From Nocardioides piscis (GTDB lineage Bacteria > Actinomycetota > Actinomycetes > Propionibacteriales > Nocardioidaceae): 64,000 nucleotides of DNA. Below the pieces are notes generated by a model that did not search any database, had not been told where the DNA came from, and saw nothing but the letters and a program-made list of their open reading frames with translations. The DNA lies in contig NZ_CP049866.1 in assembly GCF_011300215.1 (NCBI RefSeq), positions 682,001-746,000 on the forward strand. Direction: 5' to 3'. Both the position numbers and the translations under genes were made by a program. Positions 51,825-60,505 of the stretch are shown here, in pieces. The first letter of the stretch is position 1. Every line of letters begins with the position of its first letter.

Positions 51825-52416
51825 CTGCTGATCGCCTTCCTAGGAACGCCCGGCCGAGGGTGACTTCGTCGGCATATTCCAGGTCGCCACCCACCGGCAG
51901 TCCACTCGCCAGGCGGGTCACGCGCAAGCCCATCGGGCGAAGCATCCGCGTGAGATAGGTCGCCGTCGCCTCGCCCTCGAGGTTGGGATCGGTCGCCAGG
52001 ATGACCTCGGTGACCACGCCGTCGGCCAGGCGCACCATCAGCTCACGGATCCGAAGCTGCTCGGGGCCGATGCCGTCGATGGGCGAGATCGCCCCGCCCA
52101 GCACGTGGTAGCGGCCGCGGAACTCACGGGTCCGCTCGATCGCCACGACGTCCTTGTATTCCTCGACGACGCACAGGACGGCGTCCTCGCGCCGGGGGTC
52201 GCGACAGATCCGGCACTGCTCGTCCTGGGAGACGTTGAAGCAGATCGAGCAGAACTTGACCTTCTCCTTGACCTCGATCAGGACGTCCGCGAGGCGGCGT
52301 ACGTCGACGGGCTCGGCCTGCAGCAGGTGAAACGCGATCCGCTGGGCGCTCTTGGGACCGACCCCGGGCAGCCGACCGAGCTCGTCGATCAGGTCCTGGA
52401 CTATGCCTTCGTACAA
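51817..52416 (-). CDS. recR: Recombination mediator RecR
   Basis: This 199-residue protein is the standard RecR length. Helix-hairpin-helix [20 protein letters not shown], a C4-type zinc finger [18 protein letters not shown], and a Toprim domain ([17 protein letters not shown] to [20 protein letters not shown]). It works with RecF/RecO to load RecA at gaps. It is encoded 9 bases after ybaB, the usual dnaX-ybaB-recR order. Confidence 0.97.
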   Translation of the reverse strand: MYEGIVQDLIDELGRLPGVGPKSAQRIAFHLLQAEPVDVRRLADVLIEVKEKVKFCSICFNVSQDEQCRICRDPRREDAVLCVVEEYKDVVAIERTREFRGRYHVLGGAISPIDGIGPEQLRIRELMVRLADGVVTEVILATDPNLEGEATATYLTRMLRPMGLRVTRLASGLPVGGDLEYADEVTLGRAFLGRRSADD

Positions 52417-52425
52417 CGAGGGCGC

Positions 52426-52839
52426 CTAGAACCCGAGCTGGCCGCTGGGCGGGCCGCCGGGGGCACCAGAGCCGCCCGGTCCGCCAAGGCCACCCAGGCC
52501 CTCGAGCCCACCTGCGAGCGGACCCATCGCCTCGCTCGCCATCGCCTCGGACTGGCTCTTGGCGTCGCGATAGGCCGCCACGATCAGGTCGCCGAGGTCG
52601 CTGAGGTCGTCGGAGTCGGTGCCGTCGAACTGACCGGCCGTGATCGCGACCGCCTGCAGCTCACCGACGCCGTTGACGGTGACGGTGACCGCTCCACCGG
52701 CGACGGTGCCGGTCACGGTCCGCTGGGTGAGCTCGTGCTGGGCGGCTGCGAGCTGCTCCTGCATCTGTTGGGCCTGCTGGAGCAACGCGTTCATGTCGAA
52801 GCCGCCGCCACCGAGGGCGTCGAAGGGGTTCTGGCTCAT
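52426..52839 (-). CDS. YbaB/EbfC family nucleoid-associated protein
   Basis: This 137-residue protein has the EbfC core DMNALLQQAQQMQEQLAAAQ, GTVAGGAVTVTVNGVGELQA and LIVAAYRDAKSQSEAMASEA. A long Gly/Pro-rich tail (LGGLGGPGGSGAPGGPPSGQ) follows. YbaB dimers bind DNA and may assist DnaX/RecR functions. ATG start at 52839. The 38-base gap to dnaX is short enough for one operon. Confidence 0.93.
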   Translation of the reverse strand: MSQNPFDALGGGGFDMNALLQQAQQMQEQLAAAQHELTQRTVTGTVAGGAVTVTVNGVGELQAVAITAGQFDGTDSDDLSDLGDLIVAAYRDAKSQSEAMASEAMGPLAGGLEGLGGLGGPGGSGAPGGPPSGQLGF

Positions 52840-52877
52840 GGGTTCTCCTGGCTCAGGTGTGGCGTTGGGTGGGGCGT

Positions 52878-55040
52878 TCAGGTGTGCTTGATCTCGTCGA
52901 CGACCTTGGCGCCGAGTGCCTGCTGGAGGAGCTGGGTGCTGTCGAGCCCCTGGGTGTCGGGCGCAGGGTCGTCGGGGTCGGCCGCCTCATCAGCCAACGC
53001 CCGGTGGTCGACGCGGGTTCCCGGATCCGATCCCTCGGTGCGCGAGCGGACGAGCGCCTCACGGGCGGCACTGAGCCCGGACGAGCCTGTCTGTTCTGAC
53101 GCCCAGTCCGGGGGCGGCGACTCCGCGGGCGGCTCGGCGGGAGGCTCCGGCGCAGCAGACCCGCCGGCAGTGGCTGGCTTGCGGACGACCGGTCGGTCAC
53201 CCTCGGGCTGCGCGCCGGGGTCGAGGATCGCGTTGATCCGCCAGTCCACGCCGGCGACATTGATCGCAGCCTGGCGCAGGATCTCCTCCGACCCGCCTGC
53301 GGTGAAGGAGCTGAAGGCGCCCGGGTTGTTGATCCCCACCGTGAGGCTGCCGGCCTCCACGCCGACGACCTGGGCGTGGTCGCGCAGCGTCATCCAGGTC
53401 ACCCGGCGCAGGTTCATCGTCGCCGCGACGATGTCGGGCCACAGGCGGCGTACGTCGACGAGGGTCAACGTGCTGCCGGCCGGCGTCTCCCCGGCCGGGG
53501 CCGGGGCCGGGGCGGTCGGGGCCTCGACGGGCACCGCACTCCCTGTCGAGGCTGCTGGTGCGGGCTGCGCCGCCGGGCCACCTGCATCGTCGTCGTCGTC
53601 GTCGAACCTGGCGGGGGCGAACATCGGCTCGTGCTCGTCGCGACGGGGCTGCGGACCCCCATCGGGCTCCGGCTGGCCCGAGGGCGCACCCTGGGCCGGG
53701 GGTGGTGAGTCTGCCCGGGCGGCGGGCTGGGCGGCGGGCTGGGCGGGGGGCTGCACCGGGGGCTCGGCCGGTGCTGCCGGCTCGGCAGGAGCCGGGGCCG
53801 GGGCCTGGACCGGTGCCGGGCGCTCGGCCGCTCGCGGCGGACGACCGGTGGTGACCTCACCCGCGACGTCGAGGCGGCGCTCGATCCGGTCGAGCCGCGC
53901 CATGACGCCCTGACTCGTGTCGTCGGCGCCCGGCAGCAGCACGCGGGCGCAGATCAGCTCGAGGAGGAGCCTGGGAGCGGTCGCACCTCGCATCTCGGTG
54001 AGGCCTGCGGCCACGATGTCGGCGGCCCTGCTCAGCTCGACCGCACCGAACCGACCCGCCTGCGCGACGAGCCGCTCCGCCGCGTCCTGCGGCAGGTCGA
54101 GCAGTCCCGTCGCCGGGGCGTCGGGAACGGCACTGACGATCACCAGGTCCCGCAGGCGCCGCAGCAGGTCCTCGGTGAAGCGCCGGGGGTCGCGTCCGGT
54201 CTCGACCACCTTGTCCACGACACCGAAGACGGCGGCACCGTCGACGGCGGCGAAGGCGTCGACGACCTCGTCGAGCAGTGTCTCTGGGGTGAAGCCCAGC
54301 AGCGCGGCGGCCAGGTCATAGGTGACGCCGTCGGGCCCGGCCCCGCCCATCAGCTGGTCGAGGACCGACAGCGAGTCGCGGGCCGAGCCGCCCCCGGCGC
54401 GCACCACCAGCGGCAGCGCGGCCGGCTCGATCGTGACGCCCTCGGCGTCGCAGAGCTGGCTGAGGTAGGTCGAGAGCTGGCGCGGCGGGATCAGCCGGAA
54501 CGGGTAGTGGTGGGTGCGCGAACGGATCGTCGGCAGCACCTTCTCCGGCTCGGTGGTGGCGAAGATGAACCGCAGGTGGGGCGGAGGCTCCTCGACCAGC
54601 TTGAGCAGCGCGTTGAAGCCCTGGGTCGAGACCATGTGGGCCTCGTCGATGATGTAGATCTTGAACCGGTCGCGCACGGGGGCGAAGAACGCCTTCTCGC
54701 GCAGGTCTCGCGCGTCGTCGACGCCACCGTGGGAGGCGGCGTCGATCTCGATCACGTCGATCGACCCCCCACCGCCACGCGCGAGGTCGCGACACGAGTC
54801 GCACGAGCCGCACGGGTCGGCGGCCGGGGCCTGCTGGCAGTTGAGCGCTCGCGCGAGGATGCGGGCACTCGTGGTCTTGCCGCAGCCGCGGGGGCCGGAG
54901 AAGAGGTAGGCGTGGTTGACCCGATCACCTGCGAGCGCGTTGCGCAGCGGCTCGGTGACGTGGTCCTGGCCGATGACCTCGGCGAACGTCTCGGGCCGGT
55001 AGCGGCGATACAACGCCAACGGTGACTGGGGTGACTCCAC
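52878..55040 (-). CDS. dnaX: DNA polymerase III subunits gamma/tau
   Basis: This 720-residue clamp-loader ATPase has Walker A SGPRGCGKTTSARIL (~43-57), a C4 zinc finger (CQQAPAADPCGSCDSC), Walker B YIIDEAHM, the sensor FATTEPEKV and sensor-2 GGGSARDSLSVLDQL. Domain III is followed by a long Pro/Ala-rich linker (~405-530) with a run of six Asp (FDDDDDDAGG) and a C-terminal tau region (LWPDIVAATMNLRRVTWMTL). GTG at 55040 (VESPQSPLALYRRYRPETF) fits the family start. It has no obvious programmed frameshift, so only tau may be made. Confidence 0.96.
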   Translation of the reverse strand: MESPQSPLALYRRYRPETFAEVIGQDHVTEPLRNALAGDRVNHAYLFSGPRGCGKTTSARILARALNCQQAPAADPCGSCDSCRDLARGGGGSIDVIEIDAASHGGVDDARDLREKAFFAPVRDRFKIYIIDEAHMVSTQGFNALLKLVEEPPPHLRFIFATTEPEKVLPTIRSRTHHYPFRLIPPRQLSTYLSQLCDAEGVTIEPAALPLVVRAGGGSARDSLSVLDQLMGGAGPDGVTYDLAAALLGFTPETLLDEVVDAFAAVDGAAVFGVVDKVVETGRDPRRFTEDLLRRLRDLVIVSAVPDAPATGLLDLPQDAAERLVAQAGRFGAVELSRAADIVAAGLTEMRGATAPRLLLELICARVLLPGADDTSQGVMARLDRIERRLDVAGEVTTGRPPRAAERPAPVQAPAPAPAEPAAPAEPPVQPPAQPAAQPAARADSPPPAQGAPSGQPEPDGGPQPRRDEHEPMFAPARFDDDDDDAGGPAAQPAPAASTGSAVPVEAPTAPAPAPAGETPAGSTLTLVDVRRLWPDIVAATMNLRRVTWMTLRDHAQVVGVEAGSLTVGINNPGAFSSFTAGGSEEILRQAAINVAGVDWRINAILDPGAQPEGDRPVVRKPATAGGSAAPEPPAEPPAESPPPDWASEQTGSSGLSAAREALVRSRTEGSDPGTRVDHRALADEAADPDDPAPDTQGLDSTQLLQQALGAKVVDEIKHT

Positions 55041-55123
55041 GTCCCGAACAGTACGCACCGGGACCGACACCGACCACAGCCCGGCCACGCCCTGTCCACA
55101 GCGACCGGGTCGGGAGCGCAAAA

Positions 55124-55212
55124 GGCCCCCCACGTACCCGACAGAGCTCGCCTACCCTTGCTGCCTTCCGGCCCTGGGGGAGTTCGGTGAGATGCCGCCA
55201 CGTGGGGGTTGC
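55124..55212 (-). ncRNA. ffs: 4.5S signal recognition particle RNA, small bacterial type
   Basis: On the minus strand, the conserved SRP core GGGCCGGAAGGCAGCAAGGG (GGAA tetraloop with the asymmetric internal loop) sits in a long hairpin. The outer stem is ACGTGGGGG/CCCCCACGT (55200-55208 with 55127-55135). Location upstream of dnaX matches mycobacterial ffs. Ends are estimated to within a few bases. Confidence 0.93.
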
Positions 55213-55335
55213 GCAGAGTCTAGGGGAGGCACGCGGACCGACCCAACACGGCACCCGACGCAGCCGCCCCTCGCCGTACGTCGCCTGCTCCGACTCGATT
55301 TCACCGGCCGGACGGCGACCGGTACGCTCCTGCGC

Positions 55336-55423
55336 GGAGGTATCGCCTAGTGGCCTATGGCGCTCGCTTGGAAAGCGGGTTGGGTTAACGCCCTCGGGGG
55401 TTCGAATCCCCCTACCTCCGCCA
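55336..55423 (+). tRNA. tRNA-Ser (anticodon GGA)
   Basis: Acceptor GGAGGTA/TACCTCC, anticodon stem CTCGC/GCGGG with loop TTGGAAA (anticodon GGA), a long variable arm typical of class II tRNAs, T-arm GGGGGTTCGAATCCCCC, discriminator G and encoded CCA at 55421-55423. Confidence 0.97.
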
Positions 55424-55466
55424 GTCACGTCGAGGACGGCGGTGCCTGGAGGTCACACGGTGGCCC

Positions 55467-56750
55467 TCAGACACCGCCGTCCTTCGCGTTCGGGCGCCTG
55501 GCTGCGTTCAGGGGCCGCAGCAGCAGCGCGAGCGCCAGGAGCGCGCCGCCGCCGAGCCCGGCCCACAGCAGCAAGGTCCTCGACGGCCCCAGCAGGTCAG
55601 GCCGCTGCTGCGGCAGCGGCGGTGTCGCGTCCACCCGATCCTGCGCGACCGAGGGCACGATCTCTCCGCTCCGGCCCGGCGCCAGGGACCGCGTGAGCGC
55701 GTCATGGGCCTGGACGACGCCAGCGCCCGTCCAGGGGCTGCGGACCCGTTCCGACCCCTCCGCGGAGGCCACCAGGCGCGCGACCACCTGCTCGGCCGAC
55801 TCTCCCCGGAAGTGCGAGCGCAACAGGGCGACGACGCCGCTGACCTCCGCGGCCGCCCACGACGCCGCGACCTGCTCGATGTCGCAGCGCTGCCCGTTGG
55901 CGTTGACCGAGATCGCCCCCACGGTCGGAGCGGCGACGTCGGTGTCGCGGTTGGGCACCACCGAACCGATCACCGAACCCCCCGGCGGCGCGACAGCGCT
56001 CACCGCGAGCACTCCCGGATAGTCGGCCGGATAGACCGGCGCGTCGCTGTCGGGTGTCCCCTCGAAGGATGCGCCCTCGTCGGCGGAGGGGCCCTCGGCC
56101 GATGCGTCGTCGTCCGACGCGTCGCCGGCCGAGGCCACGACGACCACGTCGTGGACCAGGAGGTCCCTGATCGCGCGACGCAGCACCGGGTCGTCCGTGC
56201 TGACGGACAGGGCGATGGTGACGACGTGGACCGGGTGGGCCCGGTGCAGCGCGATCGCCTGCCGGATCCCGTCGGCGATGCCCCGGGCTGTGACGTCGCG
56301 GTGCCCCTGCACGACGTCTGCCTCGGCGGTGTCGAAGACCCGCACGTCGAGGATCTCGGCGCCCGGAGCGACTCCCTCCTCGCCGGCGATGAGACCGGAG
56401 ACCAGGGTGCCGTGTCCCGACAGGCGAACCGGGTCGAGGCCCGGGAGACTCGTCGCGCTGGCAGGTGCCACGCCGGGCGCGGGCTGTGGTTCGATCCCGC
56501 TGTCGATGACGACGACCCGCACGCCGGTGCCGTCGGCGATCTCCCGCGCAGCCGGCACGTGCATCCGCTCGAGGGGTGGGTTGTCGACCGCCCGGCTGGG
56601 AGCGAGATCCCCGGTGTCACGCAGGACGGTCTCCGAGCACGGTGCCTCGCTCTCCGCATGCGCCGCAGGACCCATCACCCAACCGGGCGCGAGCGCCAGC
56701 CCGAGCAGCGGGACGGCGCCGTACAGCAGCCAACCGGCCCGCCGGATCAT
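55467..56750 (-). CDS. mycP: Mycosin-type subtilisin-like protease of the type VII secretion locus (altered motifs)
   Basis: This 427-residue protein has a signal peptide (1-~32), catalytic D83 (VVVIDSGIE), H113 (LSGHGTLVSGL) and S297 (QVAASWAAAEVSGVVAL), and a C-terminal TM (~393-414) before a short basic tail, the normal mycosin layout. The usual GTSxAAP is AASWAAA, and the oxyanion asparagine (normally in AxAGN) is Asp210 (VVASAGD), so activity may be reduced. An acidic insertion (~211-238) replaces the MycP loop. Mycosins stabilise the ESX membrane complex. Its ATG overlaps the eccB stop. Confidence 0.87.
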   Translation of the reverse strand: MIRRAGWLLYGAVPLLGLALAPGWVMGPAAHAESEAPCSETVLRDTGDLAPSRAVDNPPLERMHVPAAREIADGTGVRVVVIDSGIEPQPAPGVAPASATSLPGLDPVRLSGHGTLVSGLIAGEEGVAPGAEILDVRVFDTAEADVVQGHRDVTARGIADGIRQAIALHRAHPVHVVTIALSVSTDDPVLRRAIRDLLVHDVVVVASAGDASDDDASAEGPSADEGASFEGTPDSDAPVYPADYPGVLAVSAVAPPGGSVIGSVVPNRDTDVAAPTVGAISVNANGQRCDIEQVAASWAAAEVSGVVALLRSHFRGESAEQVVARLVASAEGSERVRSPWTGAGVVQAHDALTRSLAPGRSGEIVPSVAQDRVDATPPLPQQRPDLLGPSRTLLLWAGLGGGALLALALLLRPLNAARRPNAKDGGV

Positions 56751-58162
56751 GACTCCCCGGCCGAGGTCCCCGCCGCGGCGTCCTCCGGCACCCGTCGCGC
56801 GGAGTTGACCGAGAGAGCGACCTTGTCGTCGAAGAAGTCCATCCATGCGTTCGGCACGACCGGGGCGGCGACGTCGGCATAGCCGATGTAGTCGGGCACG
56901 TCGGGGCCGACGAGCTCGTACTTGTAGCCCGCCGAGTCGATCACGTAGGGCGTTCCCTCGCTCGCCTGTGCGTCTGCCCCGGACTGGACGTAGGCGCCAC
57001 CGGACGGTTGCACCTCCACGGCGTGACGCCCCACTCCCAGGCCCTCCGGCGAGGCCTCACCCGTCGCCGCAGTGGCAAGGGTGACCCTGGCGGCCTCACT
57101 GCTGCGCGGGTGGAGCACCGCACACATGTCGGCGCCGAGGTGGGCGGCCGGGACAGTGGTGGGCCATGCCTCGGGGAAGTCCGGGGACTGCGGGCTGGAG
57201 CGCAGGTCGCCCTCCATCAGCCGCTCTCCCGGCCCGACGGCGTCATAGACCGTCGCCGCGAAGTCCGTGAGCTGCTGGGGTCCGTCGTCGGCGAGCAGGT
57301 AGCTGCCGTCGTCGGTCGTCACCATGTCGCCGATGCGATAGCCCGAGAGGTCGGTGTCCACGACGTCGGTTGCGTAGTCCACCGGCTGGCCCGACTGCTG
57401 CACCTCGAAGGCCTGCTCGGTCAGCGGCTCCCCGCGGCTGAAGAGGTTGAGCCAGTCCCGGCCGACCGCGGGCGCCTGCTCCACGGCACCGAACCCCAGC
57501 AGGTCGGCCAGGAACCCGGCCTCGGTCGGGTTGCTCGGCAGCTCGAAGCGCTGGACCCGGCCCTCGTCGCCGCCCGTGTCAGGTGCGATCAGGTGCAGGC
57601 CACCGGCACTGCGGACGAGGAAGGCAGTGTCCGTGAGCTCGTCCACGGACGGTCGACGCTCGAGCGCCAGCTGGATCCCGGTGTAGGCCGAGGTGCACGC
57701 CGTCCAACCGTCCTGGATCAGGCCTCGAGGATCGGGCAGCCCGGCCGGCGCATCGTCGATGCCGAGGTCCTCGCCGAGCGTGACCTCGCGGATGTATCGG
57801 TCGCGCACCTGGTAGGGGGTCAGCTCGGACTCGCCGAGGAGGAGCTGCGCCGAGATGTAGTTGGGCACGCGCCGGATCACCGGGTCCGCGCCGCCCCCCA
57901 GGACGACGTACTGCTCGCCCGTGTCCTTGCTGGTCACGAAGCTTCCCGCCTCGAGCCACTGCGAGTTGGGGCGGCCGACCAGGAACCCCGCGATCGCTGC
58001 GCCGGCGAGGAGCAGGACGGAGAGCAGGACCCCCCCGGCCAGCACACGCCCCGGACGCACCGGTTCGACCTCACGCCCGCCGGGCGCACCACTGACGAAG
58101 GCTGTGACAAGGCGTCGTCTGCTGAACGAGTAGGCCTCGACGAGATCCTTCTTGGTCGCCAC
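56747..58162 (-). CDS. eccB: Type VII secretion membrane protein EccB
   Basis: This 471-residue protein has the EccB pattern: a short cytoplasmic start (MATKKDLVEAYSFSRRRLVT), one TM (~42-62) followed by FLVGRPNSQWLEAGSFVTSK, and the large extracytoplasmic domain with two conserved Cys (WTACTSAYTG and GADMCAVLHP) likely disulfide-bonded, repeats R1-R4 and the central EPGxG-like region. It forms the outer-facing core of the ESX complex. GTG at 58162, 3 bases after the eccD stop. Confidence 0.93.
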   Translation of the reverse strand: MATKKDLVEAYSFSRRRLVTAFVSGAPGGREVEPVRPGRVLAGGVLLSVLLLAGAAIAGFLVGRPNSQWLEAGSFVTSKDTGEQYVVLGGGADPVIRRVPNYISAQLLLGESELTPYQVRDRYIREVTLGEDLGIDDAPAGLPDPRGLIQDGWTACTSAYTGIQLALERRPSVDELTDTAFLVRSAGGLHLIAPDTGGDEGRVQRFELPSNPTEAGFLADLLGFGAVEQAPAVGRDWLNLFSRGEPLTEQAFEVQQSGQPVDYATDVVDTDLSGYRIGDMVTTDDGSYLLADDGPQQLTDFAATVYDAVGPGERLMEGDLRSSPQSPDFPEAWPTTVPAAHLGADMCAVLHPRSSEAARVTLATAATGEASPEGLGVGRHAVEVQPSGGAYVQSGADAQASEGTPYVIDSAGYKYELVGPDVPDYIGYADVAAPVVPNAWMDFFDDKVALSVNSARRVPEDAAAGTSAGES

Positions 58163-58165
58163 CTC

Positions 58166-59548
58166 TCAGCCCTTGACCATGTCGAAGAAGCCCGCTGCGA
58201 CCACGGTCAGCGGCAGCAGGGACAACAGGGTCGCCGTCTCGACGACGTCGCCCAGGCGACCTCTCCGCACCGAGGTGGGGGCCGGGACGAGCGTGGCCAG
58301 GAGGAGTACGGCGCCGACGACCGCCAGCACGACGGCCGCACCGGCACGCCACTCGTCGTGGATCAGCAACATGGACACCGCGACCGAGACGAGCCCGAGA
58401 ATCCCCGAGACCAGGCCCGCCAGGACCTCGGTGCCGGCGCGATATTGGCGGGTGCGGAACATGACGGCCAGGCAGCAGAGCGTGGCCAGCACCGTGCCGA
58501 AGGCCCCGCGGCTCACCGCGAGCGGCGCCACCAGGACCAGCAGGACGCCGACCGTGGCAGACACCGCCAGCAGGATCTCGTGGGCGACCCGTGCGTCCGC
58601 GCCCACCTGGTCGAGGTCGATGTCGTCGGGGTCGGCCGTGATGTCGCCCAACGAATAGATCTGGTCGACCTGCGTCCCCGTCACTCCCAGGGCCAACCAG
58701 GGAAAGACACTGCCGGCGAGGACCACCAGGGTCAGCAGGACGGTCAGGACCACCGCCGGATCGACATCGACGGCCTGGAGCAACGAGCCGGTGGCGGCCA
58801 GCAGGGCGCCCACCACGATCGCCGGGATCACCAGTGCTCGACCCTCGCGCAGCCCGACCACCGAGACGATCCCGACGGCCAGCATCGCCGCCCCGGCAGC
58901 CGCCACCGGCGCCCCGAAGAACTCGTCGCGCAGCGGCCAGGTCCACTCGCCGATGTCGCCCGGTGCCAGCAGGAGCCCGGCGACGCCGCCGTAGAGGACA
59001 GCGAGCAGACAGATGGCCACCCCTGCGTCGGCTTCGTCCTGGCTGCGTGCGACCACGATCCCGCCGACCACGAGCAGGCCGGCGATGGTCGCGGCGACGG
59101 CAGCGCCCAGCGTGCTCTCGCCCCGCAGGAGCAGGGCGAAGGCCCCCAGGCCCAGCAGCAGACCGCCGGCGCCCAGCGCTGTGCGGCGCCCGACGGCCGG
59201 TTGCCATGGCTCGAGCTCCTGCTCGACGACGTCGGCCATCGCCTCGACGACGTCGTCATAGACGCGCGGGACCGGCTCGTGGATGCCGGCGGTCACGGTG
59301 ATCAGCCCACCGTCCTCGACCCCCTGGATCAACAGCCCCGCGTCGTGCGCGAGCCGTCGACCATCCTGGGTCAGCAGGTGGTAGCCGCCGTAGACCGTGC
59401 TGGCGTCGAGGATGCCGACACTGCGGGCAAGCTCCGGGATGAGCTCGGCCACCGAGATCGCACCCGGCAGCACGAGATCGACGCGACGGGTGCCGGACGC
59501 GACGGTCACGCGGACCAGTCCCGAGCCGATCGGCGTCGTCTGACTCAT
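58166..59548 (-). CDS. eccD: Type VII secretion membrane protein EccD
   Basis: This 460-residue protein has an N-terminal ubiquitin-like (YukD/EccD-type) domain 1-~90 (LVRVTVASGTRRVDLVLPGA, then LLTQDGRRL...LLIQGVEDGGLITVTAG). About eleven TM segments follow from residue ~125 with Ala/Leu/Val-rich helices. EccD forms a dimer lining the membrane channel of ESX systems. A second, diverged EccD-like protein is encoded at 60506. The 156-base gap to the upstream WXG100 gene contains CATATAGGCT, a weak promoter candidate. Confidence 0.92.
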   Translation of the reverse strand: MSQTTPIGSGLVRVTVASGTRRVDLVLPGAISVAELIPELARSVGILDASTVYGGYHLLTQDGRRLAHDAGLLIQGVEDGGLITVTAGIHEPVPRVYDDVVEAMADVVEQELEPWQPAVGRRTALGAGGLLLGLGAFALLLRGESTLGAAVAATIAGLLVVGGIVVARSQDEADAGVAICLLAVLYGGVAGLLLAPGDIGEWTWPLRDEFFGAPVAAAGAAMLAVGIVSVVGLREGRALVIPAIVVGALLAATGSLLQAVDVDPAVVLTVLLTLVVLAGSVFPWLALGVTGTQVDQIYSLGDITADPDDIDLDQVGADARVAHEILLAVSATVGVLLVLVAPLAVSRGAFGTVLATLCCLAVMFRTRQYRAGTEVLAGLVSGILGLVSVAVSMLLIHDEWRAGAAVVLAVVGAVLLLATLVPAPTSVRRGRLGDVVETATLLSLLPLTVVAAGFFDMVKG

Positions 59549-59704
59549 CCTGGTCTCCCCCCGTGTCCGGTGCGCCTCGACGGGCCTGCCCGTCCGGTCC
59601 CCCGATCGGGCTGCAGCCTATATGTGCTCGGACTGGTCGCCCCGGGACGCGACCGAGGTCGGCCGCCCTTGGGCAACCGGCCTCGAGTCGCGCCCGCGGA
59701 GACG

Positions 59705-59995
59705 TCAGAACCGATCGGCGCCGCGCGCGTCCGCAGCCCTGTACTCGTCATTGGACGTGGCGACGTTGCTGCTGGCCGCCCGCAAGAGCTGGACCATGTC
59801 GTCGATCGCCCTGTCCCAGGTGGTCTTGGCCTGCTCGTAGGACTGCTTCGCGGCACCGGTCCAGTCGCAGGCCAGTGGCTTGAGCTCGTCCTCGAGGACG
59901 TCGAGCCGAGCCCTGATGTCGTTGGCGGCGGTCAGGACGTCGGCCGAGCCGGCCTCGAGCTTGCCGTGCTGGACGTTGATTCCGTCGATCGTCAT
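59705..59995 (-). CDS. WXG100 family protein (ESAT-6/EsxA-like)
   Basis: This 96-residue helical hairpin starts MTIDGINVQHGKLEAGSADV. The WXG turn is W45-T46-G47 (CDWTGAAKQSYEQ) and the C-terminal secretion signal YxxxD/E is EYRAAD. It should form a heterodimer with the WXG100 protein encoded 35 bases upstream and be exported by the ESX apparatus. The end DARGADRF is short and polar. Confidence 0.93.
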   Translation of the reverse strand: MTIDGINVQHGKLEAGSADVLTAANDIRARLDVLEDELKPLACDWTGAAKQSYEQAKTTWDRAIDDMVQLLRAASSNVATSNDEYRAADARGADRF

Positions 59996-60030
59996 GTGTG
60001 AGTTCTCCTGTGTCGTGGGGTCGGTCGGCG

Positions 60031-60339
60031 TCAGCCGAGGCGGTTCTGGAGGGTGAGGTGCAGGTCGGACTGCGACTCGTCGGTCGCGACGTTGTCGGCC
60101 TCGGTCTGCTCCATCGAGAGCGCCAGCTGGTCGAGGGCCTGGAGGATGGAGTCCTGCTTCTGCTGCCAGGCGACCATCAGGTTGCCGAAGGCAGAGGCGC
60201 CCTGGCCGCCCCAGCCGCTCATCATGTCGGTGACCCGATCACTGAGGGTGTTGCACTTGTGCTTGACGTCGCCACGCGCGGTCCTGACCGCTGAGGCGCC
60301 CGTGGTGAGCGCCTTCTCTGTCTGGCTGAGGTTGGTCAT
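60031..60339 (-). CDS. WXG100 family protein (CFP-10/EsxB-like)
   Basis: This 102-residue protein starts MTNLSQTEKALTTGASAVRT. The turn W43-G44-G45 (SGWGGQGASAFGNLMVAW) and helix 2 QKQDSILQALDQLALSMEQT give the WXG100 hairpin. No YxxxE motif is clear at the end (LHLTLQNRLG), so its partner likely carries the signal. A strong Shine-Dalgarno GAGGGAGAAGGA lies upstream of ATG 60339. A CTGACGG-N5-CCGTCAG palindrome lies 17-35 bases upstream. Confidence 0.92.
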   Translation of the reverse strand: MTNLSQTEKALTTGASAVRTARGDVKHKCNTLSDRVTDMMSGWGGQGASAFGNLMVAWQQKQDSILQALDQLALSMEQTEADNVATDESQSDLHLTLQNRLG

Positions 60340-60355
60340 CTCGATCCTTCTCCCT

Positions 60356-60374
60356 CTGACGGGTGCACCGTCAG
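60356..60374. promoter_or_regulatory. Palindrome ahead of the WXG100 pair
   Basis: CTGACGG-N5-CCGTCAG, 17 bases before the first WXG100 start and next to its Shine-Dalgarno. It could be an operator or an mRNA hairpin gating translation. The rest of the 166-base gap to the next gene has no clear promoter. Confidence 0.35.
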
Positions 60375-60505
60375 GGCTCATGAGTGTGTCGGCTCGGTGC
60401 GGTGCTGCGACCGGTCGAACCCGGTCCCCGGAGGAGACCTGAGCGGGGAGACGTCCCGACACCCCGCGCTGGATTCGGCCTACCCGGGGGGTTTGCCGCT
60501 AAACG

